64,000 nucleotides of DNA from NCBI RefSeq assembly GCF_040676675.1, contig NZ_JBFAPK010000010.1, positions 62,001 through 126,000 on the forward strand. The letters run 5' to 3'. Positions 53,273-62,034 of the stretch are shown in pieces. A program made the translations under genes and the position numbers. Positions within the stretch are counted from its first letter, which is position 1; every line of letters begins with the position of its first letter. The notes below the pieces were generated by a model. The model ran no database searches. It was not told the origin of the DNA and saw only the letters and a program-made list of their open reading frames with translations. Origin of the DNA: JBFAPK01 sp040676675 (GTDB lineage Bacteria; Actinomycetota; Actinomycetes; Mycobacteriales; Micromonosporaceae).

Positions 53273-54409
53273 GTGGCCCAGCCGACCACGCCCGACGCCC
53301 CGACCCCGACCGACGCCGCCGGCGGCGCCCCCGCCGCCGACCCCGTCCCGGCGGGGGGTGGCACCACCCCGGCCGAAGACGCCACGTTGCTCGAACGCGC
53401 GTTGTTCGAGGTCAAGCGGGTGATCGTGGGCCAGGACCGGATGGTGGAGCGGATGTTCGTCGCCCTGCTCGCCCGGGGCCACTGCCTGCTGGAGGGGGTG
53501 CCCGGCGTGGCGAAGACCCTCGCCGTGGAGACCCTCGCCAGGGTCGTCGGCGGTACCTTCGCCCGGGTGCAGTTCACCCCGGACCTGGTGCCGGCGGACA
53601 TCGTCGGTACCCGGATCTACCGTCCGGCGAGCGAGAAGTTCGACGTCGAACTCGGCCCGGTCTTCGTGAACTTCCTCCTCGCCGACGAGATCAACCGCGC
53701 CCCGGCGAAGGTGCAGTCGGCGCTGCTGGAGGTCATGTCCGAGCAGCAGGTGTCGATCGGCGGCCAGACCCACCGGGTACCGAACCCCTTCCTCGTGATG
53801 GCGACCCAGAACCCGATCGAGCAGGAGGGCGTCTACCCGCTGCCGGAGGCGCAGCGGGACCGCTTCCTCATGAAGATCGTGGTGGGCTACCCGACCGACG
53901 CCGAGGAGCGGGAGATCGTCTACCGGATGGGAGTGACCCCGCCGGAGCCCGTACCGGTCTTCAGCCCCGCCGAGCTGATCGCCCTGCAGCGCAAGGCCGA
54001 CCAGGTCTTCGTGCACAACGCCCTCGTCGACTACGCGGTACGGCTGGTTCTGGCGACCCGGTCGCCGGCCGAGCACGGCATGCCCGACGTGGCCCAGCTC
54101 ATCCAGTACGGCGCGAGCCCGCGCGCCTCGCTCGGCATCGTCCGGGCCACCCGGGCGCTGGCGCTGATGCGCGGGCGGGACTACGCGCTGCCGCAGGACG
54201 TGCAGGACATCGCGCCGGACATCCTGCGGCACCGGCTGGTGCTCAGCTACGACGCGCTCGCCGACGACGTGCCGGCCGACCACATCGTCGGCCGGGTGAT
54301 GTCGACGATCCCGCTGCCCACCGTCGCGCCCCGGCAGAACGCGGCGCCGGTCGCGCCGGTCTCGGCGGCCCCGCAGTCCGCGCCCGGCTGGCCCGGGCGG
54401 ATGCCGTGA
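53273..54409 (+). CDS. MoxR-type AAA+ ATPase
   Basis: A 378-residue AAA+ protein. EGVPGVAKT (about 74-82) is Walker A, FLLADEINRAP (about 138-148) Walker B, then sensor segments MATQNPIEQEG and the arginine finger region. The N-terminal 35 residues are Pro/Ala-rich. MoxR ATPases act as chaperones for neighbouring vWA proteins. SD GGAGG lies just before GTG 53273. Its last bases overlap the DUF58 gene (GTGA). Confidence 0.93.
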   Translation: MAQPTTPDAPTPTDAAGGAPAADPVPAGGGTTPAEDATLLERALFEVKRVIVGQDRMVERMFVALLARGHCLLEGVPGVAKTLAVETLARVVGGTFARVQFTPDLVPADIVGTRIYRPASEKFDVELGPVFVNFLLADEINRAPAKVQSALLEVMSEQQVSIGGQTHRVPNPFLVMATQNPIEQEGVYPLPEAQRDRFLMKIVVGYPTDAEEREIVYRMGVTPPEPVPVFSPAELIALQRKADQVFVHNALVDYAVRLVLATRSPAEHGMPDVAQLIQYGASPRASLGIVRATRALALMRGRDYALPQDVQDIAPDILRHRLVLSYDALADDVPADHIVGRVMSTIPLPTVAPRQNAAPVAPVSAAPQSAPGWPGRMP

Positions 54410-55398
54410 CCTCGACCGACGCCACGTCGGGCCGCCCCGAGGCGGTGCTCTCCCGGTTGCAGCTCCTGGTCACCCGCAAGCTCGACGGGCTGCTCCAGGG
54501 CGACTACGTCGGCCTGCTGCCCGGGCCGGGCAGCGAGGCGGGGGAGTCGCGCGAGTACCGCCCGGGCGACGACGTGCGGCGGATGGACTGGCCGGTCACG
54601 GCGCGCACCACGGTGCCGCACGTGCGGCGTACGGTCGCCGACCGGGAGTTGGAGACCTGGCTGGCGGTGGACCTGTCGGCGAGCCTCGACTTCGGCACCG
54701 GCCGGTGGCTCAAGCGGGACCTGGTGATCGCCGCCGCGGCGGCCATCGCGCACCTGACGGTACGCGGCGGCAATCGGATCGGCGCCGTGGTCGGCAGCGG
54801 CGGCACGGGCGGCACGGGCGTCGCGGGCGGCGCCGCCGTTCCGGGCGGCGCCGCCGGGCGGGGCGGGCCGGTCGCGGGCGGCACCATGCTGCGGCTGCCG
54901 GCCCGGCCGGGGCGCAAGGAGGCGCAGGTGCTGTTGCGCAGCATCGCCGGCGTCGAGATCCGCCCCGGGCGCACCGACCTCGGGGCGCTGATCGACATGC
55001 TCAACCGGCCGCCCCGCCGCCGGGGCGTGGCCGTCGTGATCTCCGATTTCCTCGCGCCGCCGGAGCAGTGGGGCCGCCCGATCCGCAAGCTGGGCGTGCG
55101 GCACGACGTACTGGCGATCGAGGTGGTCGATCCGCGCGAGCTGGAGCTGCCCGACGTGGGGGTGCTCGCGCTGGTCGACCCCGAAACCGGTGAGCTGCAC
55201 GAGGTGCAGACCGCCGATCCGCGGCTGCGCCGCCGGTACGCCGAGGCCGCCTCGGCGCAGCGGGCGGCCATCGCGTACGAGCTGCGGGCCGCCGGTGCCG
55301 CGCACCTGCGCCTGCGTACCGACTCCGACTGGCTGCTGGACATGGTGCGATTCGTCGCCGGGCAGCGGCACGCACGTACCCGGGGGACGACACGATGA
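54406..55398 (+). CDS. DUF58 domain protein
   Basis: A 330-residue partner of MoxR. EYRPGDDVRRMDWPVTART (about 44-62) is the DUF58 signature, followed by a vWA-like fold (ETWLAVDLSASLDFG, a DxSxS-type MIDAS). A Gly-rich insert (about 125-160) is encoded by repetitive GGCACGGGC-type DNA. It starts with GTG 54406 inside the MoxR stop and ends overlapping the VWA gene's ATG (ATGA). Role: MoxR-dependent assembly or maturation, details unknown. Confidence 0.9.
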   Translation: MTSTDATSGRPEAVLSRLQLLVTRKLDGLLQGDYVGLLPGPGSEAGESREYRPGDDVRRMDWPVTARTTVPHVRRTVADRELETWLAVDLSASLDFGTGRWLKRDLVIAAAAAIAHLTVRGGNRIGAVVGSGGTGGTGVAGGAAVPGGAAGRGGPVAGGTMLRLPARPGRKEAQVLLRSIAGVEIRPGRTDLGALIDMLNRPPRRRGVAVVISDFLAPPEQWGRPIRKLGVRHDVLAIEVVDPRELELPDVGVLALVDPETGELHEVQTADPRLRRRYAEAASAQRAAIAYELRAAGAAHLRLRTDSDWLLDMVRFVAGQRHARTRGTTR

Positions 55399-56345
55399 TC
55401 CGTTTTCTGCAACCGTGGTGGCTGCTGGCGCTGCTGCCGGTGCTCGCGATCGCCGGGGCGTACGTCTGGCGGCAGCTGCACCGCCGGTCGTACGCGCTGC
55501 GCTTCACCAACGTGGAGCTGCTCCGTACGCTCGCGCCGAAGGGCCTCGGCTGGCGCCGGCACGCGGCGGCGGGCGCCTTCCTGCTCAGCCTGGTGGCGCT
55601 GGCGACCGGGCTGGCCCGGCCGGCGATCGACACCAAGCAGCCGCTGGAGCGCGCCACGATCATGCTCGCCATCGACGTCTCGCTCTCGATGCAGGCCGAC
55701 GACGTCGCGCCGAACCGGCTGGAGGCGGCCCAGGAGGCGGCCAAGCAGTTCGTCGGCGAGCTGCCGCAGACCTACAACCTGGGGTTGGTCTCGTTCGCCA
55801 AGTCGGCCAACGTGCTGGTACCGCCGACGAAGGACCGCGCGGCGGTGGTCCAGGCGATCGACGGGCTGGTGCTGGCCGAGGCGACGGCGACGGGGGAGGC
55901 GGTCTTCACCTCCCTGGAGGCGATCCGGTCGGTGCCGGCCGACGGCGCCTCGGGCATCCCGCCCGCGCGCATCGTGCTGCTCTCCGACGGCTACCGGACG
56001 TCGGGGCGCTCGGTGGAGGAGGCGTCGGCCGCGGCGCAGGCGGCCAACGTGCCGGTCTCGACGATCGCCTTCGGTACCGACGCGGGGCAGGTCGAGATCG
56101 GCGGGCAGGTGCAGCGGGTGCCGGTCGACCGGCTGGCCCTGGCCCAGCTCGCCGAGGCGACGCAGGGCTTCTTCTACGAGGCGGCCTCGGTGGCCGAGCT
56201 GAAGCAGGTCTACCAGGACATGGGCAGCTCGATCGGGTTCCGCACCGAGTCCCGTGAGATCACCCAGTGGTACGCCGGGATCGCGCTGCTGTTCGCGCTC
56301 TGCGCGGGCGCCATGAGTCTGCTGTGGACGTCCCGGCTGCCGTAG
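55395..56345 (+). CDS. BatA-like VWA membrane protein
   Basis: A 316-residue protein with membrane helices at both ends (about 5-25, 57-75 and 293-313) and a cytosolic or extracellular vWA domain between. The MIDAS is DVSLSM (D94, S96, S98) with the distal LLSDG. It resembles BatA/aerotolerance operon proteins. Third gene of the overlapping MoxR-DUF58-VWA operon. No further gene follows in the operon. Confidence 0.92.
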   Translation: MIRFLQPWWLLALLPVLAIAGAYVWRQLHRRSYALRFTNVELLRTLAPKGLGWRRHAAAGAFLLSLVALATGLARPAIDTKQPLERATIMLAIDVSLSMQADDVAPNRLEAAQEAAKQFVGELPQTYNLGLVSFAKSANVLVPPTKDRAAVVQAIDGLVLAEATATGEAVFTSLEAIRSVPADGASGIPPARIVLLSDGYRTSGRSVEEASAAAQAANVPVSTIAFGTDAGQVEIGGQVQRVPVDRLALAQLAEATQGFFYEAASVAELKQVYQDMGSSIGFRTESREITQWYAGIALLFALCAGAMSLLWTSRLP

Positions 56346-57010
56346 CGGCCAGGCTCGTCGGGCCCGGCGGCGGCACGCCGCCGGGCCCGCCCGGCCGTGG
56401 CGGGGCGACGGCGGCGGGACGGGACGCGGCGGCGGTACGGGCTGCGGTACGGGGACGAAGCGCGGCGGGCGGCCGGCTCAACGAGATCCGCTGAGCAGGA
56501 CGAAGAGGACGGCGACCCAGGCGGCGGCGAGGGTGAAACCCAGGGGTGCGACGTAACGGCTCATCGACGGCTCCGTGGCGGCAGGTTCGGTCCGATCCGG
56601 CGGTACCACGGCAGGGCCCGGCGGATCTGGGGAAGGGCAGGACGCGCACACGAACTCGTGACCGGGGTGCTCACCGTACGGGCCGCGCCGGGCTGGCCGG
56701 CGGGGCGACACGGGCCGCTCTGCCCGGTGTCGGCCGGGGTCGGCGGTCATGCGACGGGAGCGAGACTGGGTCAGCTCACCTGACTGAGTCGCGGCTCAGC
56801 GGAACTGACGTTGGGCCCGGCCACGACTAGGAGGATCGCTATCTCGCACAGCGATCACCTCCCCAAGGCCGGCCCGGTCTCAAACGCGTGCCATCGTACA
56901 CCCCCGCACGGCCACTCGCGCAGTCGCCCATCCGACCCCGGCAGGCGCGGCGGCGGTCGCGTCGCGTCCCGACCGAAGCCCCGCCGGCCCCGCCGCCCGC
57001 GAGCGCGGGA
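56346..57010. other. 665 bp between the VWA and GT2 genes, with one small ORF
   Basis: Contains the 28-codon membrane peptide gene on the minus strand (56478-56564). A hairpin GATCGCT/AGCGATC lies at 56832-56854. The rest shows no gene. Confidence 0.5.
56478..56564 (-). CDS. 28-residue single-helix membrane peptide
   Basis: A short frame encodes MSRYVAPLGFTLAAAWVAVL followed by a few Leu/Val residues and SGSR, one membrane helix. GGAG lies six bases before ATG 56564, a proper SD. It ends in TGA at 56478. It is too short for routine gene callers. No family recognised. It is convergent with the VWA gene. Confidence 0.5.
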   Translation of the reverse strand: MSRYVAPLGFTLAAAWVAVLFVLLSGSR

Positions 57011-58972
57011 TCACGCCAGCGCCACGAGGGCGGCGAGGGCGGCGGCGAGGGGGAGGAGCAGCGCGAACGCGCCGAGCAGCAGCGGCGTCCGCGCGGTGTC
57101 GAGCGCGTCGGCGAAGCGTACCCGCCGGGCCCGCGCCGCCTCGGCGATGTACAGCAGCGGCACCGCCAGCCCGGCGGCCCCGTAGGCGGCGGCGCCCAGC
57201 AGGCAGAGCAGGGCGGAGCCGGTCGCCCCGGTTTTTAGCTCGCCGACGAGCGCCGCGGTCGCGAGGAGCACGGTGATCGCCAGGTACGGCGCGACGAGCC
57301 GGACCGGGAGCGGCTCCCGGCCGGTGCGGTACTTCGGGGTCACCGTCACGCGGCCCGTCCGCGGCGCGCGTACCGCCGCCGAGAGCACCCCGGCGGCGAC
57401 CCACGGCCAGCGCACCAGCGCGTACAGGACAGCCTCCCAGCTCAGCACCGGTGCGTACGCGGGGCGGAGCAGGCCCACGTGGCGCAGGTAGAGCCGCAGC
57501 GGCGGCAGCCACAGCGCGACGGCCAGCAGGTGCACCGCGAGTTCTCGGCCGTCGACGTCGACCCAGGGCCGGCCGGTGAGGGCGGCCAGCGCGGGGCCGG
57601 CGAGGAGCGCGACGGCGAGCGCGACGAGCAGCGGGTGCTGGCCGAGCAGGACCGCGAAGCGCAGCCGCAGTCCGGTGCCGAAGCGGCCGAGGTGCGCCGG
57701 GGCGAGCGTGAGGAGCAGGCCGGTGCGGTCCCGGGCCCGCTGGAACTCCTGTACCGCCATGTCCGTGACGGTGAGCGGCCCGTCGCCGTGCGCCTCCGCC
57801 TCGACGGCGTACGCGCCGCGCCAGCCGGCCGAGCTGAGCAGGAAGGTGGTCGCCACCGCCTCGACCCGCTCCGGCCCCGGCCCGCCGATGTCGCGCAGGG
57901 CCCGCGTCCGTACGGCGTGGTGCGAGCCGGCGGCCAGCGGCGCGCAGTCCTGGTTGTGTCCGAGCTGGACCGGCCCCTGCCGAGGTGCCTCCCGGTGCAG
58001 CCGGCCCCGGGCCACCCAGGAGTTGGTGGTGTTCGCGTCGCAGACGTCCGGGGCGGCCACGTATCCGATGGCGGGGTCGGCGAAGGGACGGACCACCGCG
58101 GCGAGGTAGGTCGGGTACGGCACGTGGTCGCAGTCGAGCTGGGCGACGACGTCGTAGTCCCGGTAGCCCCAGTGGTCGTAGAAGTAGGCGAGGTTCCCCT
58201 CCTTGCAGCCGGCCCGCCGGGGCCAGCCGTCCCGGTGGTAGTCGGGCACGCCCCGCCGGCTCGACACGCGTACGCCGTTGCGTCCGCACCAGCGGAGGAT
58301 CTCGGGGGAGGGCGACTCGTCGCAGAGCCAGACGTCGTACGGCTGGGAGATTCGCTGGTCGAGCATGGCCTTCAGGGTGCGGCGCGCCATCGGCCAAGGC
58401 TCGGTGGCCGCGCGGGTCACCAGGAAGGCGATCCGCAGGCGGAGCGCTTCGATCGCGGGGTTGACGTGCCGCATCCGCAGCACGGCGCGCAGGTGGTGAC
58501 CGGGCAGGCCGGTCAGGTACAGCATGAGCACGCTCGCCGTCACCAGACCCGGCCAGCCGGCGCGGTGCTCGGGGCGCCACCACCAGAGCCAGAACGCGGC
58601 GAAGGCGACGAGCCAGCCCGCGGCGATACCGACGACCACGGCCCAGTCGCGCGGGCGCAGCGTACGCAGGAAGGTGGACGGGTGGGTGCGGCGGCTGTGC
58701 CCGTACCGCCGGAAGAGCGGGCCGCTGGGTCGTACCTCGACCACGTTGCCGTTGGAAAAGGCCAGGTCGCCGCCGGGGGCCGCCGTGGTCACACCGCCCG
58801 GCCTCGCCCGCCCGCCGGATCCCTTCGCGGGTCCCTGCGTGGATCCCTGGGCGGGACCCTTCGTGGATCCCTTCGCGGATCCCTTCACGGGGGCCCGGCG
58901 CGTGCCGGCCGGGGTGGCCGCGCCGCGGGTCGGACCGGGCCGGGCGGCGACGGGACGCTTCGCCTGGGTCAC
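57011..58972 (-). CDS. Glycosyltransferase family 2-like membrane protein with altered catalytic motifs
   Basis: A 653-residue membrane protein of the cellulose-synthase-like GT2 group. Two N-terminal helices (about 110-155), a cytosolic GT-A domain and several C-terminal helices. DCDHVP provides the DxD and LCDE the first Asp. The usual TED is VEA (about position 388) and the QxxRW box reads QRARD (about 420), so the catalytic Asp and Trp are replaced. The N-terminal 60 residues hold a KGSTKGPAQGSTQG repeat. GTG 58972 follows GGAGGTGAGG. It may be a non-catalytic or specialised transferase. Confidence 0.8.
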   Translation of the reverse strand: MTQAKRPVAARPGPTRGAATPAGTRRAPVKGSAKGSTKGPAQGSTQGPAKGSGGRARPGGVTTAAPGGDLAFSNGNVVEVRPSGPLFRRYGHSRRTHPSTFLRTLRPRDWAVVVGIAAGWLVAFAAFWLWWWRPEHRAGWPGLVTASVLMLYLTGLPGHHLRAVLRMRHVNPAIEALRLRIAFLVTRAATEPWPMARRTLKAMLDQRISQPYDVWLCDESPSPEILRWCGRNGVRVSSRRGVPDYHRDGWPRRAGCKEGNLAYFYDHWGYRDYDVVAQLDCDHVPYPTYLAAVVRPFADPAIGYVAAPDVCDANTTNSWVARGRLHREAPRQGPVQLGHNQDCAPLAAGSHHAVRTRALRDIGGPGPERVEAVATTFLLSSAGWRGAYAVEAEAHGDGPLTVTDMAVQEFQRARDRTGLLLTLAPAHLGRFGTGLRLRFAVLLGQHPLLVALAVALLAGPALAALTGRPWVDVDGRELAVHLLAVALWLPPLRLYLRHVGLLRPAYAPVLSWEAVLYALVRWPWVAAGVLSAAVRAPRTGRVTVTPKYRTGREPLPVRLVAPYLAITVLLATAALVGELKTGATGSALLCLLGAAAYGAAGLAVPLLYIAEAARARRVRFADALDTARTPLLLGAFALLLPLAAALAALVALA

Positions 58973-59214
58973 GACGCCTCACCTCCGGTGCAGTCGGTAG
59001 CTCCGCCGGATGGCGGCGGAATTGGTCGGGGCCGGAGGGGTCGGCGCCCGGCCGGGCGCGCGTTGCCGCTCGCCTCGCGGTGGCGGCCGGGTGAGGCGGA
59101 ACGCGTCCCCGTGCTCGCGGACCGGGCCGGTGCGAAACCGAGCTTAGCGAGCAGAGTCTTACTTGTCGGACAATCAGCATTTTTGGGTTATATCTCCGAT
59201 ACGGTGCCGCTTTT

Positions 59215-59251
59215 TTGACCGATCATTCTGGATAGGGCTAGGCTTCGGGCG
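59215..59251 (+). promoter_or_regulatory. TetR promoter with overlapping operator motif
   Basis: TTGACC (59215-59220), 18-bp spacer and TAGGCT (59239-59244), then GTG 59251 after six bases (leaderless). The spacer region holds GACCGATCATTC (59217-59228), whose reverse complement GAATGATCGGTC shares GAAYGATC with the site before the SDR gene. Confidence 0.6.
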
Positions 59252-59832
59252 TGGCCAGGACCAAGGAGTTCGATCCCGACGTCGCGTTGCGCGCGGCCCT
59301 GGAGCTGTTCTGGGAGCGGGGCTACGAGGCGACCTCGATGGCGGACCTGGTGGAACGCCTCGGCGTCGCCCGGGCCAGCCTCTACGCCACCTTCGGCGGC
59401 AAGCGGGACCTCTACCTGCGGGCCCTGGACCGCTACGTGGAGACCGTCGATCCGCAGTTGCTGCGGGAGCTCTCGCGCCCGGGACCGGTGCTGCCGGCGG
59501 TCCGGTCGCTGCTGGAGCGGTACGCCCGCGAGGCCGCCGCGCCGCAGGGCCGGCGGGGCTGCTTCCTGGTCAACGCCTCGGTCGAGCTGGCCGCCCACGA
59601 TCCGCAGGCGGGGCGGCGGGTGGTGGCGAGCTGGGACCACCTGGAAACCGCCCTGACCGGGGCGCTGCTGCGGGCGCAGGCGCAGGGGGAGCTCGACCGG
59701 CGGCGGGACGCCCGCGGGCTGGCCCGGCTGCTGCTCGTACTCCTGCAGGGCATCCGCGTGGTCGGCAAGGTGCCCGACGCCACCGGCCGGCTGCCCGACG
59801 CCGTCGCCCAGGCCATGGCGCTGCTGGACTGA
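59251..59832 (+). CDS. TetR-family regulator of the SDR gene
   Basis: A 193-residue TetR repressor. The helix-turn-helix is TSMADLVERLGVARASLYATFGGKRDLYL (about 28-56). C-terminal domain resembles those of redox- or electrophile-responding TetRs. Leaderless GTG start. It is followed in the same direction by an SDR gene 163 bp on, with a shared operator-like motif in front of both. Probably autoregulated and repressing the SDR. Confidence 0.9.
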   Translation: MARTKEFDPDVALRAALELFWERGYEATSMADLVERLGVARASLYATFGGKRDLYLRALDRYVETVDPQLLRELSRPGPVLPAVRSLLERYAREAAAPQGRRGCFLVNASVELAAHDPQAGRRVVASWDHLETALTGALLRAQAQGELDRRRDARGLARLLLVLLQGIRVVGKVPDATGRLPDAVAQAMALLD

Positions 59833-59834
59833 CC

Positions 59835-59892
59835 CCGCCGACCCGCCGACCCGCCGACCCGCCGACCCGCCGGCCCGCCGACCCGCCGACCG
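59835..59892. repeat. 8-bp tandem repeat, about seven copies
   Basis: CCGACCCG is repeated about seven times right after the TetR stop codon, with one variant unit CCGGCCCG. A slippage-prone simple repeat; no coding role. Confidence 0.85.
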
Positions 59893-59954
59893 TGGCGGCC
59901 GTTCGGCGGGGGTGCCGCCGGGATCGCGGGGAGGTTCCGGGCGAATAGTAGAAC

Positions 59955-59966
59955 GAACGATCTGGA
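59955..59966 (+). promoter_or_regulatory. Candidate TetR operator before the SDR gene
   Basis: GAACGATCTGGA shares GAACGATC with the reverse complement of the motif in the TetR promoter. It lies 30 bp before the SDR start. Confidence 0.4.
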
Positions 59967-59995
59967 ATAGACGGGCAACGGAGAGAGAGGCTCGC

Positions 59996-60757
59996 ATGAC
60001 CGCACGATTCGCCGGCAAGGTCGCCCTGGTCACGGGCGGCGGTACCGGCATCGGCCGGGCCGTCGCCCGCGCGTTGGCCAGGGAGGGCGCCGCCGTCGCG
60101 GTGGCCGGCCGTAGCGGCGCACCGCTCGACGAGACCGTCCGGCTCGTCGAGGCGGCCGGGGGACGGGCGCTCGCGGTACCGACGGACGTCACCCGCCCCG
60201 ATGACCTGGAACGGCTGGTCGCGCGGACCGTCGACCACCACGGCGGCCTCGACGTGGCCGTCAACGCCGCGGGCATCTTCACCGCCACCGGACCCGTGGG
60301 CGACGTGGACGCCCAGGAGTGGGAGCGGCTGGTCGCGGTCAACCTCACCGGACTGCTGTTCTCGATGCGGTACGAGATCGGCTGGATGCGCGCCAACGGC
60401 GGCGGGGTCATCGTCAACATCTCCTCGAACCTCGGCGCGCACCGGCGCCGCCCGGGCATCGGGGCGTACGTGGCGACGAAGGCGGCCGTGAGCGCGCTGA
60501 CCCGGAACGCGGCGCTGGACCACATCGGGGACGGGATCCGCATCAACAGCGTCAGCCCCGGCGCGGTCGACACGCCGATGTCGCTGCGGCCGGGGGAGAC
60601 GCCCGAGGACCGGGCGGCCCGGTTGGCCACCCAGGTACCCATCGGCCGGGTCGGCGGCCTCGACGAGGTGACCGCCGCGGTGCTCTACCTGGCCTCGCCC
60701 GAGGCGGCGTTCGCGGTCGGTACCGACCTGGTGCTCGACGGCGGCGTGGCCGCCTGA
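59996..60757 (+). CDS. Short-chain dehydrogenase/reductase
   Basis: A 253-residue classical SDR. TGGGTGIG (14-21) binds NAD(P), NAAGIF is the structural motif, and the catalytic set is NISSN (Ser about 140), then YVATK (Tyr about 156, Lys 160). The Arg after the first strand (GRSG) suggests NADPH use. SD GGAGAGAGAGG precedes ATG 59996. Likely controlled by the upstream TetR. The 3' end overlaps the convergent acyltransferase by 73 bp, inside a 33-bp tandem repeat. Confidence 0.92.
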   Translation: MTARFAGKVALVTGGGTGIGRAVARALAREGAAVAVAGRSGAPLDETVRLVEAAGGRALAVPTDVTRPDDLERLVARTVDHHGGLDVAVNAAGIFTATGPVGDVDAQEWERLVAVNLTGLLFSMRYEIGWMRANGGGVIVNISSNLGAHRRRPGIGAYVATKAAVSALTRNAALDHIGDGIRINSVSPGAVDTPMSLRPGETPEDRAARLATQVPIGRVGGLDEVTAAVLYLASPEAAFAVGTDLVLDGGVAA

Positions 60758-62034
60758 CTCCGGGCGGGAGCCGTCGCGGGGGTCGTCTGACTCCGGGCGG
60801 AAGCCGTCGCGGGGGTGGCCTGGCCCCGGCCGGGAGCCGTCGCGGGGGTGGCCCGGTCCGTCGCGTCGGCCGCGTGAGCCGTTGCGGGGATCGCGTGATC
60901 AGCCGGGGGTGTCGCGTGATCCGTCGCGCGGGCCGGTGGCCGGGCGCGGGCGACCAGTACCGCCAGGGTGGCGGCGAGCAGCGGCAGCCAGGCGAGCCGG
61001 GCCGGTATCCAGCCGGGACCGTCGGGGAGCGAGTGCAGCCCCGGTAGTCCGGTCCCGCCGGCCCGCCGCACCGCGAGCGCGCCGAGGGCGGTGACCCCGA
61101 CGAGCACCGGCTGGTGGCAGAGGTAGACGCGGACCGCGTGCCGGTTGAGCGCGGCGACCGGGCGCCACCAGCGGGGACGGTCGAGCAGGCGGGACAGGGC
61201 CGGTCGCAGCAGCAGCGCCGCGCCGACCTGCGCCACGGCGAGGCAGACCGCGAAGAGCGACGGCGGGTTGAGGTTCGACCGGCCCGCCCCCGGTACCCCG
61301 ACCGCGCTGGCCGGATAGCCGCCCAGCAGCACCAGCCCGGCGATCCCGACGGCGCCGACCACCAGCAACGCCCGGCCGGTCCGCCGGAGGGACCCGAGGC
61401 GGCCGGCGGCCAGCGCCACGCCCAGCAGGTACGGCACCAGCCAGGCGGCGAGCACGGCCAGCGGCACGTACGCGGTGGGCGGTACGCCGCCGACGGCCGG
61501 CTCCCGTACGGCGAGGTCCGCCACGGCGACGCAGCCGGCGGCGCCGAGCAGCAGCGGCACCGTGCCACCGCGCTCGACCACCCGGCGCAGCGGTCCGGTC
61601 AGCGCCACCAGCGCCACGAACGGCAGCAGGAACCACAGGGGACTGACCGCCAGCGTGGCGGCGGTACGCAGCGTCGGCGTGGGGACGCCGGCGACGAACG
61701 CGACCGGTACCGCCGCGCCGGCCATGGCGAGCAGTACGGCCGCGGAGCGGGCGAGACGGCCGAGTCGCCGGCCCGACCAGGCCCGGTGGCCGACGCCCCG
61801 CGCCGTCGCGGACGCCAGCGACCGGGCCGAGGCGTAGCCGCCGGTGAAGAAGAAGAGGCCGAGGGCCTGCAACAGCCAGGTGGCCGGGGCCAGCGCCGGC
61901 ATCGCGGTCAGCGGGCTGGCCTGGTGCAGCGCGCCGTCCGGGGCCAGCACCAGGCCGGTCACCAGCCAGTGCCCGAGCACCACGGCGCAGATCGCGTACG
62001 CCCGCAGGCCGTCGACGGCCCGGTCCCGGCTCAC
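60685..62034 (-). CDS. Multi-spanning acyltransferase-3 family membrane protein
   Basis: A 449-residue protein of the acyltransferase family that acylates sugars or lipids at the membrane. RAVDGLRAYAICAVVLGHWLV (5-25) is the signature first helix with the conserved His. About ten membrane segments follow. The C-terminal 75 residues are a repetitive Ala/Thr/Pro/Arg tail (TPATAPGRGQ, TPATASARSQ), encoded by the 33-bp repeat that also covers the SDR stop. GTG 62034 overlaps the esterase gene's stop (GTGA). Confidence 0.85.
   Translation of the reverse strand: MSRDRAVDGLRAYAICAVVLGHWLVTGLVLAPDGALHQASPLTAMPALAPATWLLQALGLFFFTGGYASARSLASATARGVGHRAWSGRRLGRLARSAAVLLAMAGAAVPVAFVAGVPTPTLRTAATLAVSPLWFLLPFVALVALTGPLRRVVERGGTVPLLLGAAGCVAVADLAVREPAVGGVPPTAYVPLAVLAAWLVPYLLGVALAAGRLGSLRRTGRALLVVGAVGIAGLVLLGGYPASAVGVPGAGRSNLNPPSLFAVCLAVAQVGAALLLRPALSRLLDRPRWWRPVAALNRHAVRVYLCHQPVLVGVTALGALAVRRAGGTGLPGLHSLPDGPGWIPARLAWLPLLAATLAVLVARARPPARATDHATPPADHAIPATAHAADATDRATPATAPGRGQATPATASARSQTTPATAPARSQAATPPSSTRSVPTANAASGEAR
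60754..60855. repeat. 33-bp tandem repeat across the SDR stop and acyltransferase tail
   Basis: Units begin CTGACTCCGGGCGGGAGCC at 60754, then at 60787, then as CTGGCCCCGGCCGGGAGCC at 60820. 33 bp equals 11 codons, so it lengthens the acyltransferase tail in frame. Confidence 0.8.
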
